Assembly: GCA_020226215.1 (NCBI GenBank)
Contig: CM035234.1
Coordinates: 53,199,275-53,263,274 of the forward strand
Reading direction: 5' to 3'
Length of the DNA: 64,000 nt
Source: Sindora glabra
Taxonomy: Eukaryota > Streptophyta > Magnoliopsida > Fabales > Fabaceae
Shown: positions 36,642-47,987 of the stretch, piece after piece
How the letters are laid out: every line of letters begins with the position of its first letter
How positions within the stretch are numbered: position 1 is the stretch's first letter
Made by a program: the position numbers and the translations under genes
Notes under the pieces: generated by a model
The model's input: only the letters and a program-made list of their open reading frames with translations
What the model was told of the DNA's origin: nothing
The model's database searches: none

Positions 36642-37923
36642 TCCCCTCCCTCTTTGAAAGGATTCATCCTTGAATCAAATCCATCACCTACATGAAATAA
36701 AGATAGATCAGCAACATTAAATGTAGCATTTACATTACCATATTCACTTAGCAAATCTAGCTTATAGGCATTGTTGTTAATTCTCTCCAAAACTTGAAAT
36801 GGCCCATGTCCTCTAAGTTGCAACTTGGATTTTCTTTGAGTAAGGAACCCCTTCTCCCTTATATGGACCCAAACCTAGTCTTTGGATTCAAAAATAACTT
36901 TAGTGCACTCTTTATTAGCTTGCTTTGAATATTGCTCATTCTTTTTCTCAATGTTAGCTCGAGCTTTTATGTGTAAATCCTTAACAAAATCTACCTTATG
37001 CTTACCATCCAAATTAACACGTTCAGTAGTAGGGAAAAGTAAGATATCCAATGAAGTTAAAGGATTGAAGTAATACACAACTTCAAATGGAGAATAAGAA
37101 GTAGTAGAATGAACATGCAAACTTAACATATGGTAAACATCTCTCCCAATTTAAGGATGTGCAACAGTAGAAAACAAAAGTTTATTTCCTAGCTTACCCC
37201 ATAAAGCGTGTCAAAAATGACTCAGGAACTTAACATCTCTATCACTTACCATTGTTCTTGGCAAACTATGCAAACGTATTACTTCCTTAAAGAATAAATC
37301 AACAATGTGTTACATCACTAGTTTTAGAACATGCAATGAAATGTACCATTTTGTTAAACCTATCAACAACAGCAAATATGCTATCTTTTCCAGCTTAAGT
37401 TCTAGGCAATCCTAGCACAACATCCATGAAGATATTAATCTAAGGTTGATTAGGTACAAGCAAAGGTATATAGAAACCATAGGGCATAACTTTGATTTAG
37501 CTTATTTACATGTTATGCACTTATCATAAATAGATTACACATTGCACTTTATGTTAGGCTAATAGAAATGCTTAAATAGAATTTTTAAAATCTTTTACAC
37601 ACCAAAATGTCCTATCAATCCATTACCATAAGTTTCTCTAACTAGTATTTCATGCAAAGAACATACAGTCTCGCATAATTTATTGTTCTTAAACAGGAAA
37701 TCATCATGCTTCTAATAGTCTTTATAAGCATGCTTAGAACAAGAATCCCACACTTAGCGAAAATCAAAATCATTAATATATAAGTCCTTATTAACTCAAA
37801 ACCAAATAATTTAGTTTGTAAAGAAGTAAGCAATGTGTACTGCTTGGACAATGCATCAACCATACTGTTTTCTTTACCATTCTTGTAATTGATTACATAA
37901 GGGAATCTCTCAATGTACTCCAA
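36545..37923 (-). pseudogene. G2 pol: end of RNase H and integrase
   Basis: Fragments from 37923 downward read MEYIERFPYVINYKNGKENS (RNase H/integrase junction), then DRDVKFLSHF with the second catalytic aspartate near 37250, then HSTTSYSPFEVVYYFNPLTS (37105-37046), and a GPF-type C-terminal module, GHGPFQVLERINNNAYKLDL (36808-36749). The stretch that should hold the catalytic glutamate (TDGQTEVVNR in the 57 kb element) is absent at about 37151-37155. Several frameshifts and stops occur. Integrase would insert the cDNA into the host chromosome; this copy cannot. Confidence 0.82.
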
Positions 37924-39067
37924 CCACTTAGCATGTCTCTTTTAAAGCTTATCTTGAGATTTTAGAAACTTTAAGCTTTGATGATCCAAATGAATGATGA
38001 ACTCCCTTGGCTATAAGTAATGTTACCAAGTTTACAATATTCTCACTAATGTGTAGAGCTCCTCATCATAAGTAGGATAATTTAATGATGCATCACTAAG
38101 CTTTTTACTAAAATATGTAATTAGTTTGGAGTCTTGCATCAGTATAGCTCCTATTCCAATACTAAAAGCATCACATTCAACTTCAAAAGCTTTATCAAAA
38201 TTAGGTAAACACAATAATGAAGCATTAGTAAATTTTTCTTTCAAGGTATTAAAAGCCTTTTCATGCAAATTATTCCATTTAAACACACCATTCTTTTTAA
38301 CAAGTTCATTTAAAAGTGCTACAATAGAACTAAAGTCCTTTATAAACCTCCTATAAAAACTTATTAAACTATGAAAGCTTCTTACCTTTTGCATTCTTAG
38401 GTGTAGGCTAATCTCTAATTGCGTTAACCTTATTTTCATCAACACTTATTCCTCTAAACTTTCCAATGAAAGAATGCAAGACATGGTTCATTAATCTTAT
38501 AAAAGTACTAGATGCATTAGTTAAACTAAATGGCATCACTAACCACTCATACAAACCATATTTTGTCTTAAAAATAGTTTTCCATTCATCACCTTCTTTC
38601 ATGTGAATTTGATAGTAGCCATTTTTCAAATCAATTTTAGAAAATATATATGAACCATGCAATTCATCAAGCATATCATCAAATTTAAGGATAGGCTATC
38701 TACACTTTACAATGATTTTATTAATGACTCAATAATCAACACACATGCACCATGTCCTATCTTTTTTTGGAACCAAGATCATAAGTATAGAACATAGACT
38801 AAGACTCTCCCTCATGAATCCCTTTTGCAATAATTCATCAACTTGCCTTTGAATTTCCTTTGTCTCTTCAGGATTTGTTCTATAGGCTGGCTTATTTAGG
38901 ATAGAAGAACCGAGAATGAAGTCTATTTGATGCTCAATACCTTTTAGAGGAGGTAATCCATGTGGTATTTCTTCTGGAAAAATATCAGCAAATTTTTGTA
39001 ACAAAGAATCAACCACACTAGATAAAGAAGCATTGAGATCATTAGTGAAATAGACATCCTTGTACAT
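37924..39067 (-). pseudogene. G2 pol: reverse transcriptase and RNase H, YxDD segment deleted
   Basis: The RT starts at 39067 with YKDVYFTNDLNASLSSVVDS and LQKFADIFPEEIPHGLPP. The next open stretch has LDELHGSYIFSKIDLKNGYY and ASSTFIRLMNHVLHSFIGKF (38674-38456). The next codons are RGISVDENKVNAIRD. In the sister element at 56 kb 57 residues, including the catalytic YFDD, lie between these two parts, so this copy has an in-frame deletion at 38455/38456. RNase H follows (FEVECDAFSIGIGAILMQDS, YDEELYTLVRIL). Stops and frameshifts separate the parts. Confidence 0.85.
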
Positions 39068-39596
39068 GAGTACAAGTAGTTACTTTTTTGTTATCAAAGC
39101 ACTCTCAACCTCACTTTTTCTTGTAAATGCACTAACTTTTTAATTTTTCTCTCTATTTTTCTCACTATTATTTGAGTTTTTCTCTCTTGCTACTCACCAT
39201 TTTATTTTTCTCTTTTAACTCAAACTCACTTTTCTTATCTTTCCTCTGTTTCTCTTGAATGCTCAATTGTTCTTCTCTCATTTTACACTCTTTTACAATC
39301 CTAATTTGATTAGTATATGCCTCAGTAAGTTTGAGAAGTGTTAATACAATAATGCAATTATTCATGGCAAGGGTGTATCTATTTTTGTACCCATTATAAG
39401 CAACCTTTTATGTCAAATTGCCATGGATGCCTAAGAAGTAGATGTCCAACATGCATAGGTGTCTTATCACAAGAACTTCATCTTTGTATTTGCCAATGAA
39501 AAATGAAACTAACACTTGTTTAGTCACCCTTATATCTCCACATTTATTCAACCATTGCAGTTTATATGGATTAGGATGCTTTAATATGGGCACATT
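39068..39596 (-). pseudogene. G2 pol: protease C-terminal part and linker
   Basis: From 39596 the minus strand reads KHPNPYKLQWLNKCGDIRVT, KQVLVSFFIGKYKDEVL and, in a shifted frame, the HLLLGRP-type region. The lysine/glutamate-rich linker to RT follows (39365-39168). The reading frame is interrupted at 39597 by a solo LTR and continues at 42083, where the codons rejoin as EKLNVPILKHPN. Confidence 0.8.
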
Positions 39597-40782
39597 TGTA
39601 ATGTCCCAAATTTTCAATTCTATTATTTGAATCTCTAAATTCTAAGGTCGTAGAAATGAAGAGCATGATTGAATTAGCTTGGTGGGTGAATCTTAAGTTG
39701 AAAGGAATTAAGTGTAAGGGTAAACGAAATTCTAAAGGAAAAAGGATAGTAGGGAAAAGAATTTATTTTCATAAGCAGTATAAATAATCAGAGGAGGTTA
39801 GAAAACCCTAAAAGGGGAAGTTGTCTAAGTTTGACAGTGTAAGAAATTTTAAACAGACAGAAACCCTATGGACTAAATTGCAAAAGTGCAGAATCGGGTG
39901 TGGTTAAAGTGAAAATAATCAAGAATTTGGGATCTAATATGAATAACCAAGAATTTCGGGTGCAACATGTGATTTTAATTAGTGTGACCAATAGACTCAT
40001 GACAAGTGTCATTGTTAGAAAAATAATGGCAAGAATAGCCTTACTAATTGGTGAAAAAGGGCTAAAATACCCTTGGAAATTTCAAAAAGGACCAAAATGC
40101 CCCTAGAAGCTTCATGAAAACTCTACCTTCTTCTCCATTTCTCCAAAAGCTGCAGAAATTTCCATAAGAGCAAGCTTGGACGTGTGAGAGAGAGAAGGAA
40201 GAGAGAGAAAAGTTTCTCTTAGCTTTTTCACCTAAAAATACTAAGATTCAAGTTAAGGTGTAGAAGGGAAAGTTGCTCTTCTCACCAAGCTTTATCCGTT
40301 GGTGTGCTTAGATTGAAGAAAAGCTCAAGTTTGATTAAGTTTGAGGAGCTCCAAGTGAGGATTTTCAAGTTGCACTAAGAGGTAAAAATGTTCTCCTCTG
40401 AGAGCTCTTTAATGTACTCTTTGTAGTTTCTTGAAAACTTGAGATTGGTGTGGTCAAGGGTGATTGAACATGGAGTTTAGGATGATTTGAATATGTTTAA
40501 TGGTGTTTTGGATGTTGTTATGTTAAGCTATAGCTTTGGTTTGGTGTAAAAACAACAAGAAACCATGATGTACACACTTAGATTTTAGAGGCATAATGGT
40601 GCATGTGTGGATTTGGCATGATTTGTTTGGAATTTGGTTAAATTGATGAAATTAGGATAATTCTTATGAGTTATGAAGCCTAAGGAAGATGAAATTATGA
40701 GTTATGAAAGTGTGTATGAAACTTCCCTTTTGAGAAGCCAAAGGGAAAAGGAGGTTTAGCCATGTAAATTGTGTTTTTGGAA

Positions 40783-40985
40783 GATCAGTAATGTACATGG
40801 GGTAGAACACGGCCCATGTTGTACCCCATATTCTGTACACGGGGTAGAACATGGCCCATGTTGTACCCCGTGTTCTTTTACGAAGGCAGATCAGTAATGT
40901 ATATGGGGCAGAACACGGCTCATGTTGTACCCCATGTTCTGAACACGGGGTAGAACACGGCCCATGTTCACCCCCGTGTTCTTTG
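40783..40985. repeat. Two 106-bp repeats, each holding two hairpins
   Basis: GATCAGTAATGTA recurs at 40783 and 40889. Each repeat contains two near-palindromes of the form ACACGGGGTA...TACCCCGTGT with a GAACACGGCCCATGTTG loop, giving four hairpins in 200 bp. The block is far richer in G and C than its surroundings. Confidence 0.9.
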
Positions 40986-41372
40986 TCAAGTGAACATTTT
41001 GGCTTTAATTCTTCACGTTTTGCATGGTTTTACTTCCGGATCCTTTTCTAATGTTCATATGTGTCATTTCAAAGCTTGAAAACAAGATATAGAACATCTA
41101 AGTATGCATTTATTTAAGTGAAGGAAGTAAAGAATACATGAGGTTTAAGGAAAGTGATGATGTTCTAATAAGAACTATGATGTGTATTTGTATAGACTAA
41201 AAAGTGACAAGTGGGAAAGGCAAGGGGAAATTGTAAAGAAGTTTTAAGTGAGGGCAAAGGAGATATCACCATTGGAAGCTTATAAAAGGTAGCTAGCTTT
41301 ATCCTTAAGCTCTGTTTTCTGTTTACATGATTTTCGGTATATTTTGCCATTATATGGAATGTGTATGAAATA

Positions 41373-41560
41373 GCTGTGTGCACACCCCGGGAAGACAGTC
41401 AAATACTGTGTGTGTAAGGCCTATGGCCCGAGTTATCCCCGGGATAGTAATGAAAATTGCTGTGTGCGGTACCTATGGCCGACACCTCGGGAAGACAGTG
41501 TGATACTGTGTGAGTAAGGCCTATGGCCCGAGTTATCCCCGGGAAGACAGTGAATTACTG
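41373..41560. repeat. GC-rich tandem repeat with 100-bp period
   Basis: GAAGACAGT occurs at 41391 and 41491, and CTATGGCCCGAGTTATCCCC at 41421 and 41521, exactly 100 bp apart. A third GGGAAGACAGTG at 41541 begins a partial copy. CCCGGG-type words recur. Confidence 0.92.
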
Positions 41561-42082
41561 TACGAGGCCTAGATACGATTATCTGTGGTGGCCATCTAGA
41601 TAATTATATAAGTCCTTGAATGGGCTTGATGATTGCTATGTGTGATGCACATTTCCTACAATGGTACGAAATGAGATGATAAAGAGATGACAAACGATTA
41701 ATTGTTTTTGAAATGTATGTTTTACTTGCTTAAGGATCTGGAATGGCTCAATATATTTTTACAGTGATGGTTAGCTACTGAGAAACTCTGTTTCTTATGT
41801 TTTCTGTGTTATACTAACCATTCCAGGTGATGCTTCTAGAGACCCTCTTGACAAGGGAGAATAGAGATTTGAAGATGTATTAAGAATGATTGTATAGTTG
41901 TTAATTTTGTAAGTGATGGATGTGAAGTTGAACTTGTTGTATAATTACATAACCCTTGCCTATATTATTTGAGATGCAGAATATTCATGGTATTGTGAGT
42001 TAGTCTAGAGTAGAAGGCAAATTGGTATGTAATAATTATCTATTAAATGAGGATTAAGGTGTTAATAAGTAAGGGAGTTACA

Positions 42083-42375
42083 ACATTCAATTTCTCAATA
42101 AACAAGGTGCTAACAATATTAGTATAACTTCCATTATCAATAATCATGCAACATACCTTGTCATTTATATGGCATCTACTATGAAAGATATGCTCATGTT
42201 ACTCCTCATTACCATCTCTTTTAGGTTGTATATTAAGAACACGCCTAATAACTAGCATATCTCTATTCATAAGATCTATAACATCAATATCACTACAATC
42301 TTTCATTGATGGCATTTCATCATCACTTGAGCTCACACTCTTTATGTCTCCATTATCTAGCACAATCATAACTCT
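42083..42375 (-). pseudogene. G2 pol: Gag-protease linker and protease N-terminal part
   Basis: Read on the minus strand, this holds an acidic/serine linker and then the protease active-site region (IIDNGS type) ending in FIEKLNV at the solo LTR. It has stops. It is the same domain order as in the 54.6 kb element. Confidence 0.7.
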
Positions 42376-43310
42376 TCAATTTGGACATTGAGAAGCAATA
42401 TGTCTAATTTCTTGACACCTAAAACACTTAATATCACATGATCTATAAGATGAATTAGTTTTAGTTTTACTTTTAGGAGTAACAACCAAATGTTTAGCCT
42501 TTGCATCTTCTTTTGGCTTTGAAATAGCTTTATTGTTCTTCCAATTTAACCTCCATGAAAAGTTAGAAGCTGAAGTAAATTTAGAAGTACTCTTAGCCTT
42601 CAATTGCCTCTTTACCTAGATAGCTTTATGCAATAAATCCTACATCTCCACATAATGTTGCAATTCCATATATAAACTATCTCATTCTTTAGACCCCCAA
42701 TAAATCTAGCTATAGAAGTCTCGCAATCTTCCTCTACATTAGCCCTAATCATGGTTGTCTCTATCTTTTTATAATAATCTTCCACAATTAAGGATCACTA
42801 AGTTAGATTTTGCAATTTATGATACAAGTTTTTATAGTAGAGGCTAGGTACAAATCTTTTTTTTATCATAGCCTTCATCTCTTCCCTTGTACAAATAGGT
42901 CTTTCACCATTCCTATGCTTACTATTCATAAATTGATCCTACCAAACACTAGTATAATCAATTAACTTTACCACTACTATTTTAATCTTTTTTTCCTCAG
43001 AATAGTCATGATAATCAAATACATATTCTACTTTTCTCTCTTACTCCAAATACAATTTTAGAATGCAAGAGTTATCATCTTAATACTACCTAAATCAGTA
43101 TCCCTCCCTGATCCACCTATTTTTTTCCCGTCCTAGTACTACCATTAGATTACTTTTTTTCCTCCTCTTCAAAAGTAGGTTGCGTAAAGGTTTTAGGTTT
43201 GGATGATGACTCTAGATTGTCCAACCTCATGTTTATAGCTTGTATTTATTATTGAACAACCTTCATAAATAATTTCATATTAACTTCTTCATTTTCTCAT
43301 ATTCACTCAT
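42376..43310 (-). pseudogene. G2 Gag with CCHC zinc knuckle
   Basis: A start codon at 43310 (MSEYEKMKKL) is followed by the Gag core near 42790-42680 (EDYYKKIETTMIRANVEEDC, then IARFIGGL) and by a zinc knuckle, CFRCQEIRHIASQC (C-x2-C-x4-H-x4-C) at about 42438-42390. Stops interrupt the first part and the frame changes before the knuckle. Gag would form the particle and bind the RNA. Confidence 0.8.
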
Positions 43311-44129
43311 GATTAAATGCTGTAGAAATGATGTTAGGACAATTTACTAATGAACAAAAATATAGTATGCCTATGTTTGTAATTCAGATTCCTTACACAT
43401 ACTTTAAAAAATTATAAGTTATGCACTTTGTTTCACTCAACTTAGCCTTTTCTCTATAATAGTCTCACTATTCTTGCCTTTTACCACTCAACTTCACCTT
43501 ATGAGCTCTTAAGTAAGAACATTGGTTATTAATTCTACACAATTAAGAAGTAGTAAGGGATTAATGATAACTCCAATGAGCAAGAACTGATAAGAATATT
43601 AACTAGAATGGAAAAATAATAAGGGATATGAAACAAGAACAAGATCAATGAAAGGATTACTAAATCCAACAATATAAAAGTATTGAGTCCTTTCAATTCA
43701 CAACATTTTTTTTACATTACACAATATGTATTTTAATGCAAAATTGTACTATTGCCCAAAATTTTTTAACACAAGTTTTCAATTTTTCATTTTTTTTGCT
43801 TTCAGCTTGAAACTTTTTTTTATGCATATTTTTAGACAAGGACTCAAACTAAAATAAAGAGATTTGAAATTAGGGAAAATAAGCATAGATTAAAATAACA
43901 AGATAACAAATAACAATATATATGATAAATGGAACCACATAGATTTAATATGAAAATAAGAACACAAAAAAATAATAAGACAAGACATGAAGGAAGATCA
44001 CTTAAGAACAAAGATAGGAAGGAAACAACAATGGAACAAAACTTTATTTTTAATGAATAGAATGAAAACAAATAGATAAATTAAGGATAACTATTACTTG
44101 ATTTCAAAAGCTGAAGCTTTGATACTAAA
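43311..44129 (-). other. G2 untranslated leader and primer-binding site
   Basis: AT-rich leader, 0.8 kb. Next to the LTR the minus strand reads TTTAGTATCAAAGC (44116-44129), a mutated tRNA-Met primer site. Nothing coding was seen. Confidence 0.65.
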
Positions 44130-45033
44130 TGATGTGAGTGAACCTACTCATGATGCAAGAAAACCAATTGGTCCATCTTGAAAATAGGTAAAGGATAAGA
44201 AGGAACTTGACCCTTACCATGACTTATCGGTAAAACCAAAGTTATTAAATGAAGCATGACCCTAACCATGACTTGTCAGTAGAAGTAACACTATAAGATT
44301 TAATTTTTAACCCAAGAATACAAAGGAAGCTCTTACAATGGAGAAACACTCAAATTTTCATTAATTATCCATATCTACCTTAGTATAAGGAATAAGCCTT
44401 ATTATATAACTCTCTAAAACCCTAATTAAGAATAGGCTCTGATGACATCATATTAGCCTAAAACTGATTCACTAACCTAAACTTAATAAAAGGTCCTCTA
44501 AATGACTCTAAGTAAACATAATAAATTACTCATGGTAACATGGTGAATATTTTAAAGCAAAAATGGGTTTAAACACATTGATCCTAAACTAAAGCCCAAA
44601 ATGATCTAAAATGACCCAATACATCAAATAAAAAAAATAAAGGTCATCTAAAAAATTCATACCATAAAAACCTATAAAAATTCAAATAAAAATAAAAAAT
44701 TTAGCTTATTTATTATCTAATCAGGTCTAAACAAAAATAGCTTAATAAATTAAACAATTATAATAAAATAAACAATTGTAGCCCAAAAGTGTAAATTAGT
44801 CATGTGCATTAGGCTCTCTAAATTGTTATCTTCAAGTTAGGTTCCAAGCATCTTTAAGTTATAAGAAAGTGACCTATCTTGGTATTGCCTTTATTCCTTG
44901 TTAATCTTATTTTTCTTTAATCTTTATAATTAGGCCTTGCAAAGCTTGCTTCATCCTCTTAGTCTTGGCTTTAGTCATGGGACTTCCAATTCCATGCCAA
45001 GGATTTTTAGATTGGCTAGTTGGATCTCTATCA
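44130..45033 (-). repeat. 5' LTR of G2
   Basis: 904 bp, clearly the partner of 35756-36641: both share the first codons of the polyprotein tail, the body and the CATCA end. Differences by eye are frequent, mostly transitions plus some short indels, so the insertion is old. Confidence 0.9.
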
Positions 45034-46254
45034 TATTGATAAATATCGAAATGTGGTGCGCATGAGTACTTTTGCTTTTTTTTATTTATGTGAAAAGTTA
45101 AGAGTAATGAGTGGAGTAAGAGATTCTATGTATTCCACAAGTAAGGAATAAGTTGCTAAATTTTTGCACATTTTAGCATATAACGTAAAAAATAAAACTA
45201 TATCTTTCTTCTTTCATTGATTAGGAAAGATAATTAGTCAATATTTCCATAACATTTTATAAGTTATTATATTTCTTGAAGATAAGTATCTTATGCAACC
45301 ATTTGGATCAAAGATTCCTCCCCAAATACTGAATAATAGTATATTTTATCCTTATTTGAAGGTAACTTAATAAAACATGTAGGCTTAATATGAAATTCAC
45401 ATGAATAAGTTTAATTGTAATAATATAGAATGAAAAATTATACTATAGGATTGTGTTAGAGCTCTAAATAGGATATAAGTACGAGTTAAAATCCCTAAAA
45501 AATATGCTTCTTGCTTTCGAGGAAGAAAAAATTATCCAACATAAAATGTGTTAGCAATATGTTCTTTTAATATGAAGTTCACCTATGTGTTATTTAGTTG
45601 GAGGGGAACTGCATTTGATTCTAAAGTTCTTAAGTAAGCCTTAAATAGAAAGGGGATAGACTGAAAATTCCAAGAGGTAAGCTTAATATGATTTATCCTT
45701 TATAATGAATAGTTATTAGTCATTCCTATAAGATCTTTTCATGGTGGTTATGGTCTTTGACATAAATTTGTATCATTATTATATATTCTAGGCAAATTTT
45801 ACCTAGGAGATGCAGGTTTTCTTCTAAAGGGTGGGCTACTCACATTATATAAAGGTGTGCATTATCATCTGAAGGAGTACATAGCACGTAGTCCCCAATA
45901 TGCAAAAGAAATATTTAGGCATCAACATACTTTATTGAGAAATATCATTGAAAGAGCATTCAAGGTCCTTAAAAAAAGATTTATAATAATAACTAGTGGT
46001 ACATAACCACATTATTCTTTTAGCACATGATAAATATTACTATTGCCGGTTGTATATTGTATAACTTTTTTATGGATGTTAATCCTGATCTATGGTTGAT
46101 TGATGAGGTGGATCGTGAGCTACTATATAGTAATATGGATGATATAAGGGATCATGAAGCATGAAACATTAAGGAAAACTATAAGCAAGGATTCATTTTG
46201 AAAGGAACCATAACAGCCTAAATGTGGAATAATTATGAACAGAGCTTTTCATAG
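45034..46254 (+). pseudogene. Harbinger transposase, main part (three exons)
   Basis: Exons 45034-45361, 45448-45692 (approximate) and 45792-46254 have GT-AG introns and join to a HARBI1-like DDE transposase. Recognisable parts are YLCEKLRVMSGVRDSMYS, EDKYLMQPFGSKIPPQILNN, IPKKYASCFRGRKNYPT, FTYVLFSWRGTAFDSKVLK, GDAGFLLKGGLLTLYKGVHY and NIIERAFKVLKKRF. The catalytic aspartate of the DGTH motif is replaced (ALNRI); the second aspartate (FDSK) and the glutamate (IIERAF) remain. More than eight in-frame stops occur. The enzyme would cut and join the transposon ends. Confidence 0.88.
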
Positions 46255-46570
46255 ATTTCTTTTCTTATCTAATCAGATTATGTACCTTATTACGTGATCT
46301 ATATGATTCTTATGCCACAAATGGGATTGTGAAATGTATTTCTAACATTGCCATGTATGTGTTGTATCACTAATGAGACATTGTAGTTAATTGTACATTA
46401 TGTCATTTTCAATCTAATAGAATGTCGTAATTATGCTTAAAATGATTGTCACACTTATATGTGTAAGTTATTTGTGAAAGGAAATTTTTTATCATGCATA
46501 TGTTGTATATTTATGTACAATTTGTACTTTTTTATATTATTTGGTTGTATAATACTTTGCAAATTCAAGT

Positions 46571-47987
46571 ATGTCAAAGAATAAGAAATCTGACAATAAA
46601 AGAGAACCATTTTCCAAAGACTTATTATGGTGGACGACTGAAATGGATGCTATGTTGTTAGATACATTATTGGAGGAGGTTTATAAAAGGAACTAACCTG
46701 ATGTCACTTTCACTTCCTTAGCATATACTACCATGGTATTAGAGCTTAAGCAAGTAATAGGTTATTTCTTCCAGAAGTCATATATATAAAATAGGATGAA
46801 GACCTTGAAGGATCACTTTAATAAGTGCTACAATTTATTTCACAAGTAGAGTGGAGTCACTTAAAATCTAATAATACAATTATTTGAAGTTGAACCAAAA
46901 CCATGTAATGAGATTTGTAAGGTAATGAATTTATTCCCTTCAGCATACATATGATACCCTATAATATTTACATGTTTGATGTGTGGAATGAGATTCCTCA
47001 TCAGTTTAGATTATATACATAGGTGATAATGTACTCTATCTTTTTCATATATGTGATTCAACAAATAAAGTTTTGGTAAAATTTTGCATGGTATGAATAG
47101 GAATGTTTAATGGTTCTTGATTACTTATGGCATTGCATACAATATCACACATTATGATATACGAACAAAACATGCATAAAGGTGTATACGTTTATGCATG
47201 ATTGCACATTAACATAGGAATTGGTGTTGGCAAATTATTCATGGTACTATTTTTTGTAGTAATTGGTCTATAAGAATATTACATGTTGTAGTTGCTATTC
47301 TATAATCATTTAATGAAGGATGCATTTACAGGAAAAGCTTGAAGCCCAAAAATGGAAATGAATCCTAATCCACAATTATGACAAGTTTTTAGAGTTATTT
47401 AGTAAAGACAAGGCCACTAGTGCATATGCAAAAAGTTCAAGAGATAAAGTCAAAAGATGGGAAAGAGAAGGCCTGGACTTGAATGATAGCTTTGATCTAA
47501 TGTTTGATTCTAATGTCCATTGGGGAAATTATGCCCTTAATTTTGTAGGGAACGTAGATGTATTCAGTTCTAAAGGTGCTCCTTCAAACCAGTCTCAAGA
47601 TTATGCTCATTCAAATTAATCCTAACGAACTTCATCATCAAGTGGATCTAAACAAAAGGCTCTAATAATTGATTTGATAGAAAAGGGGTATGAAAGATTA
47701 GACATAGGAATTAATAATTTGATCAATGTAATGAAAGGAGTGTCAACAAGCATATTTATATAGCTAAAAGAAGTCTTTCAATCTTAGAAAATCATAGACC
47801 TCATCATTATAGTGAGATAAATGTGTGGATAAAGTTAGAGAATATAAAAGTACCATAAGAATTTCAACTAAAGTGTTACAACTTCTTATGTGAAATTAAG
47901 AAGGTGAAGAAATGATTTTTTTATGTTCCATAGCATTTACAATTACAAATGTTATATTAACTTATGGCCAATGTAAGAGTTAGTTAA
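46571..47987 (+). pseudogene. Harbinger Myb/SANT-like protein
   Basis: Exon 1 (46571-46921) encodes MSKNKKSDNKREPFSKDLLW and then WTTEMDAMLLDTLLEEVYKR, a Myb/SANT-like DNA-binding domain of the plant PIF/Harbinger type. An intron (46922-47331) precedes exon 2 with HNYDKFLELFSKDKATSAYA and the C-terminal helical part. The known role of this second protein is to help the transposase reach the nucleus and the ends. In-frame stops at several places (first near 46696) make it a pseudogene. Confidence 0.82.

Larger units (their letters stand above)
39597..42082 (+). repeat. Solo LTR (2486 bp) in the G2 protease, ACATT duplication
   Basis: It starts TGTAATGTCCC and ends GGGAGTTACA; ACATT flanks both sides (39592-39596 and 42083-42087). 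Removing the block and one ACATT restores an open protease frame. It is unlike family D. It carries two unusual repeat blocks (40783-40985 and 41373-41560). A GA-rich tract near 40187-40215 (GAGAGAGAGAAGGAAGAGAG) may mark the transcript leader. No gene was recognised, and the short open frames in it are not conserved features. Confidence 0.92.
35756..45033 (-). mobile_element. Ty3/gypsy element G2 (complete ends, degenerate inside)
   Basis: Two LTRs (35756-36641 and 44130-45033) enclose gag and pol in minus orientation. The flanking pentamers are TGTTG (35751-35755) and TATTG (45034-45038), one mismatch. The Harbinger reading frame, DVDKYR, is restored when one copy is removed, which confirms the insertion site. 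The element is broken by stops, by an RT deletion, by an integrase deletion and by a solo LTR in its protease. Confidence 0.9.

Noticed and set aside
40783..40985. CRISPR-like array
   Set aside because: Only two 106-bp units, made of palindromes, in a plant LTR with no spacer pattern.
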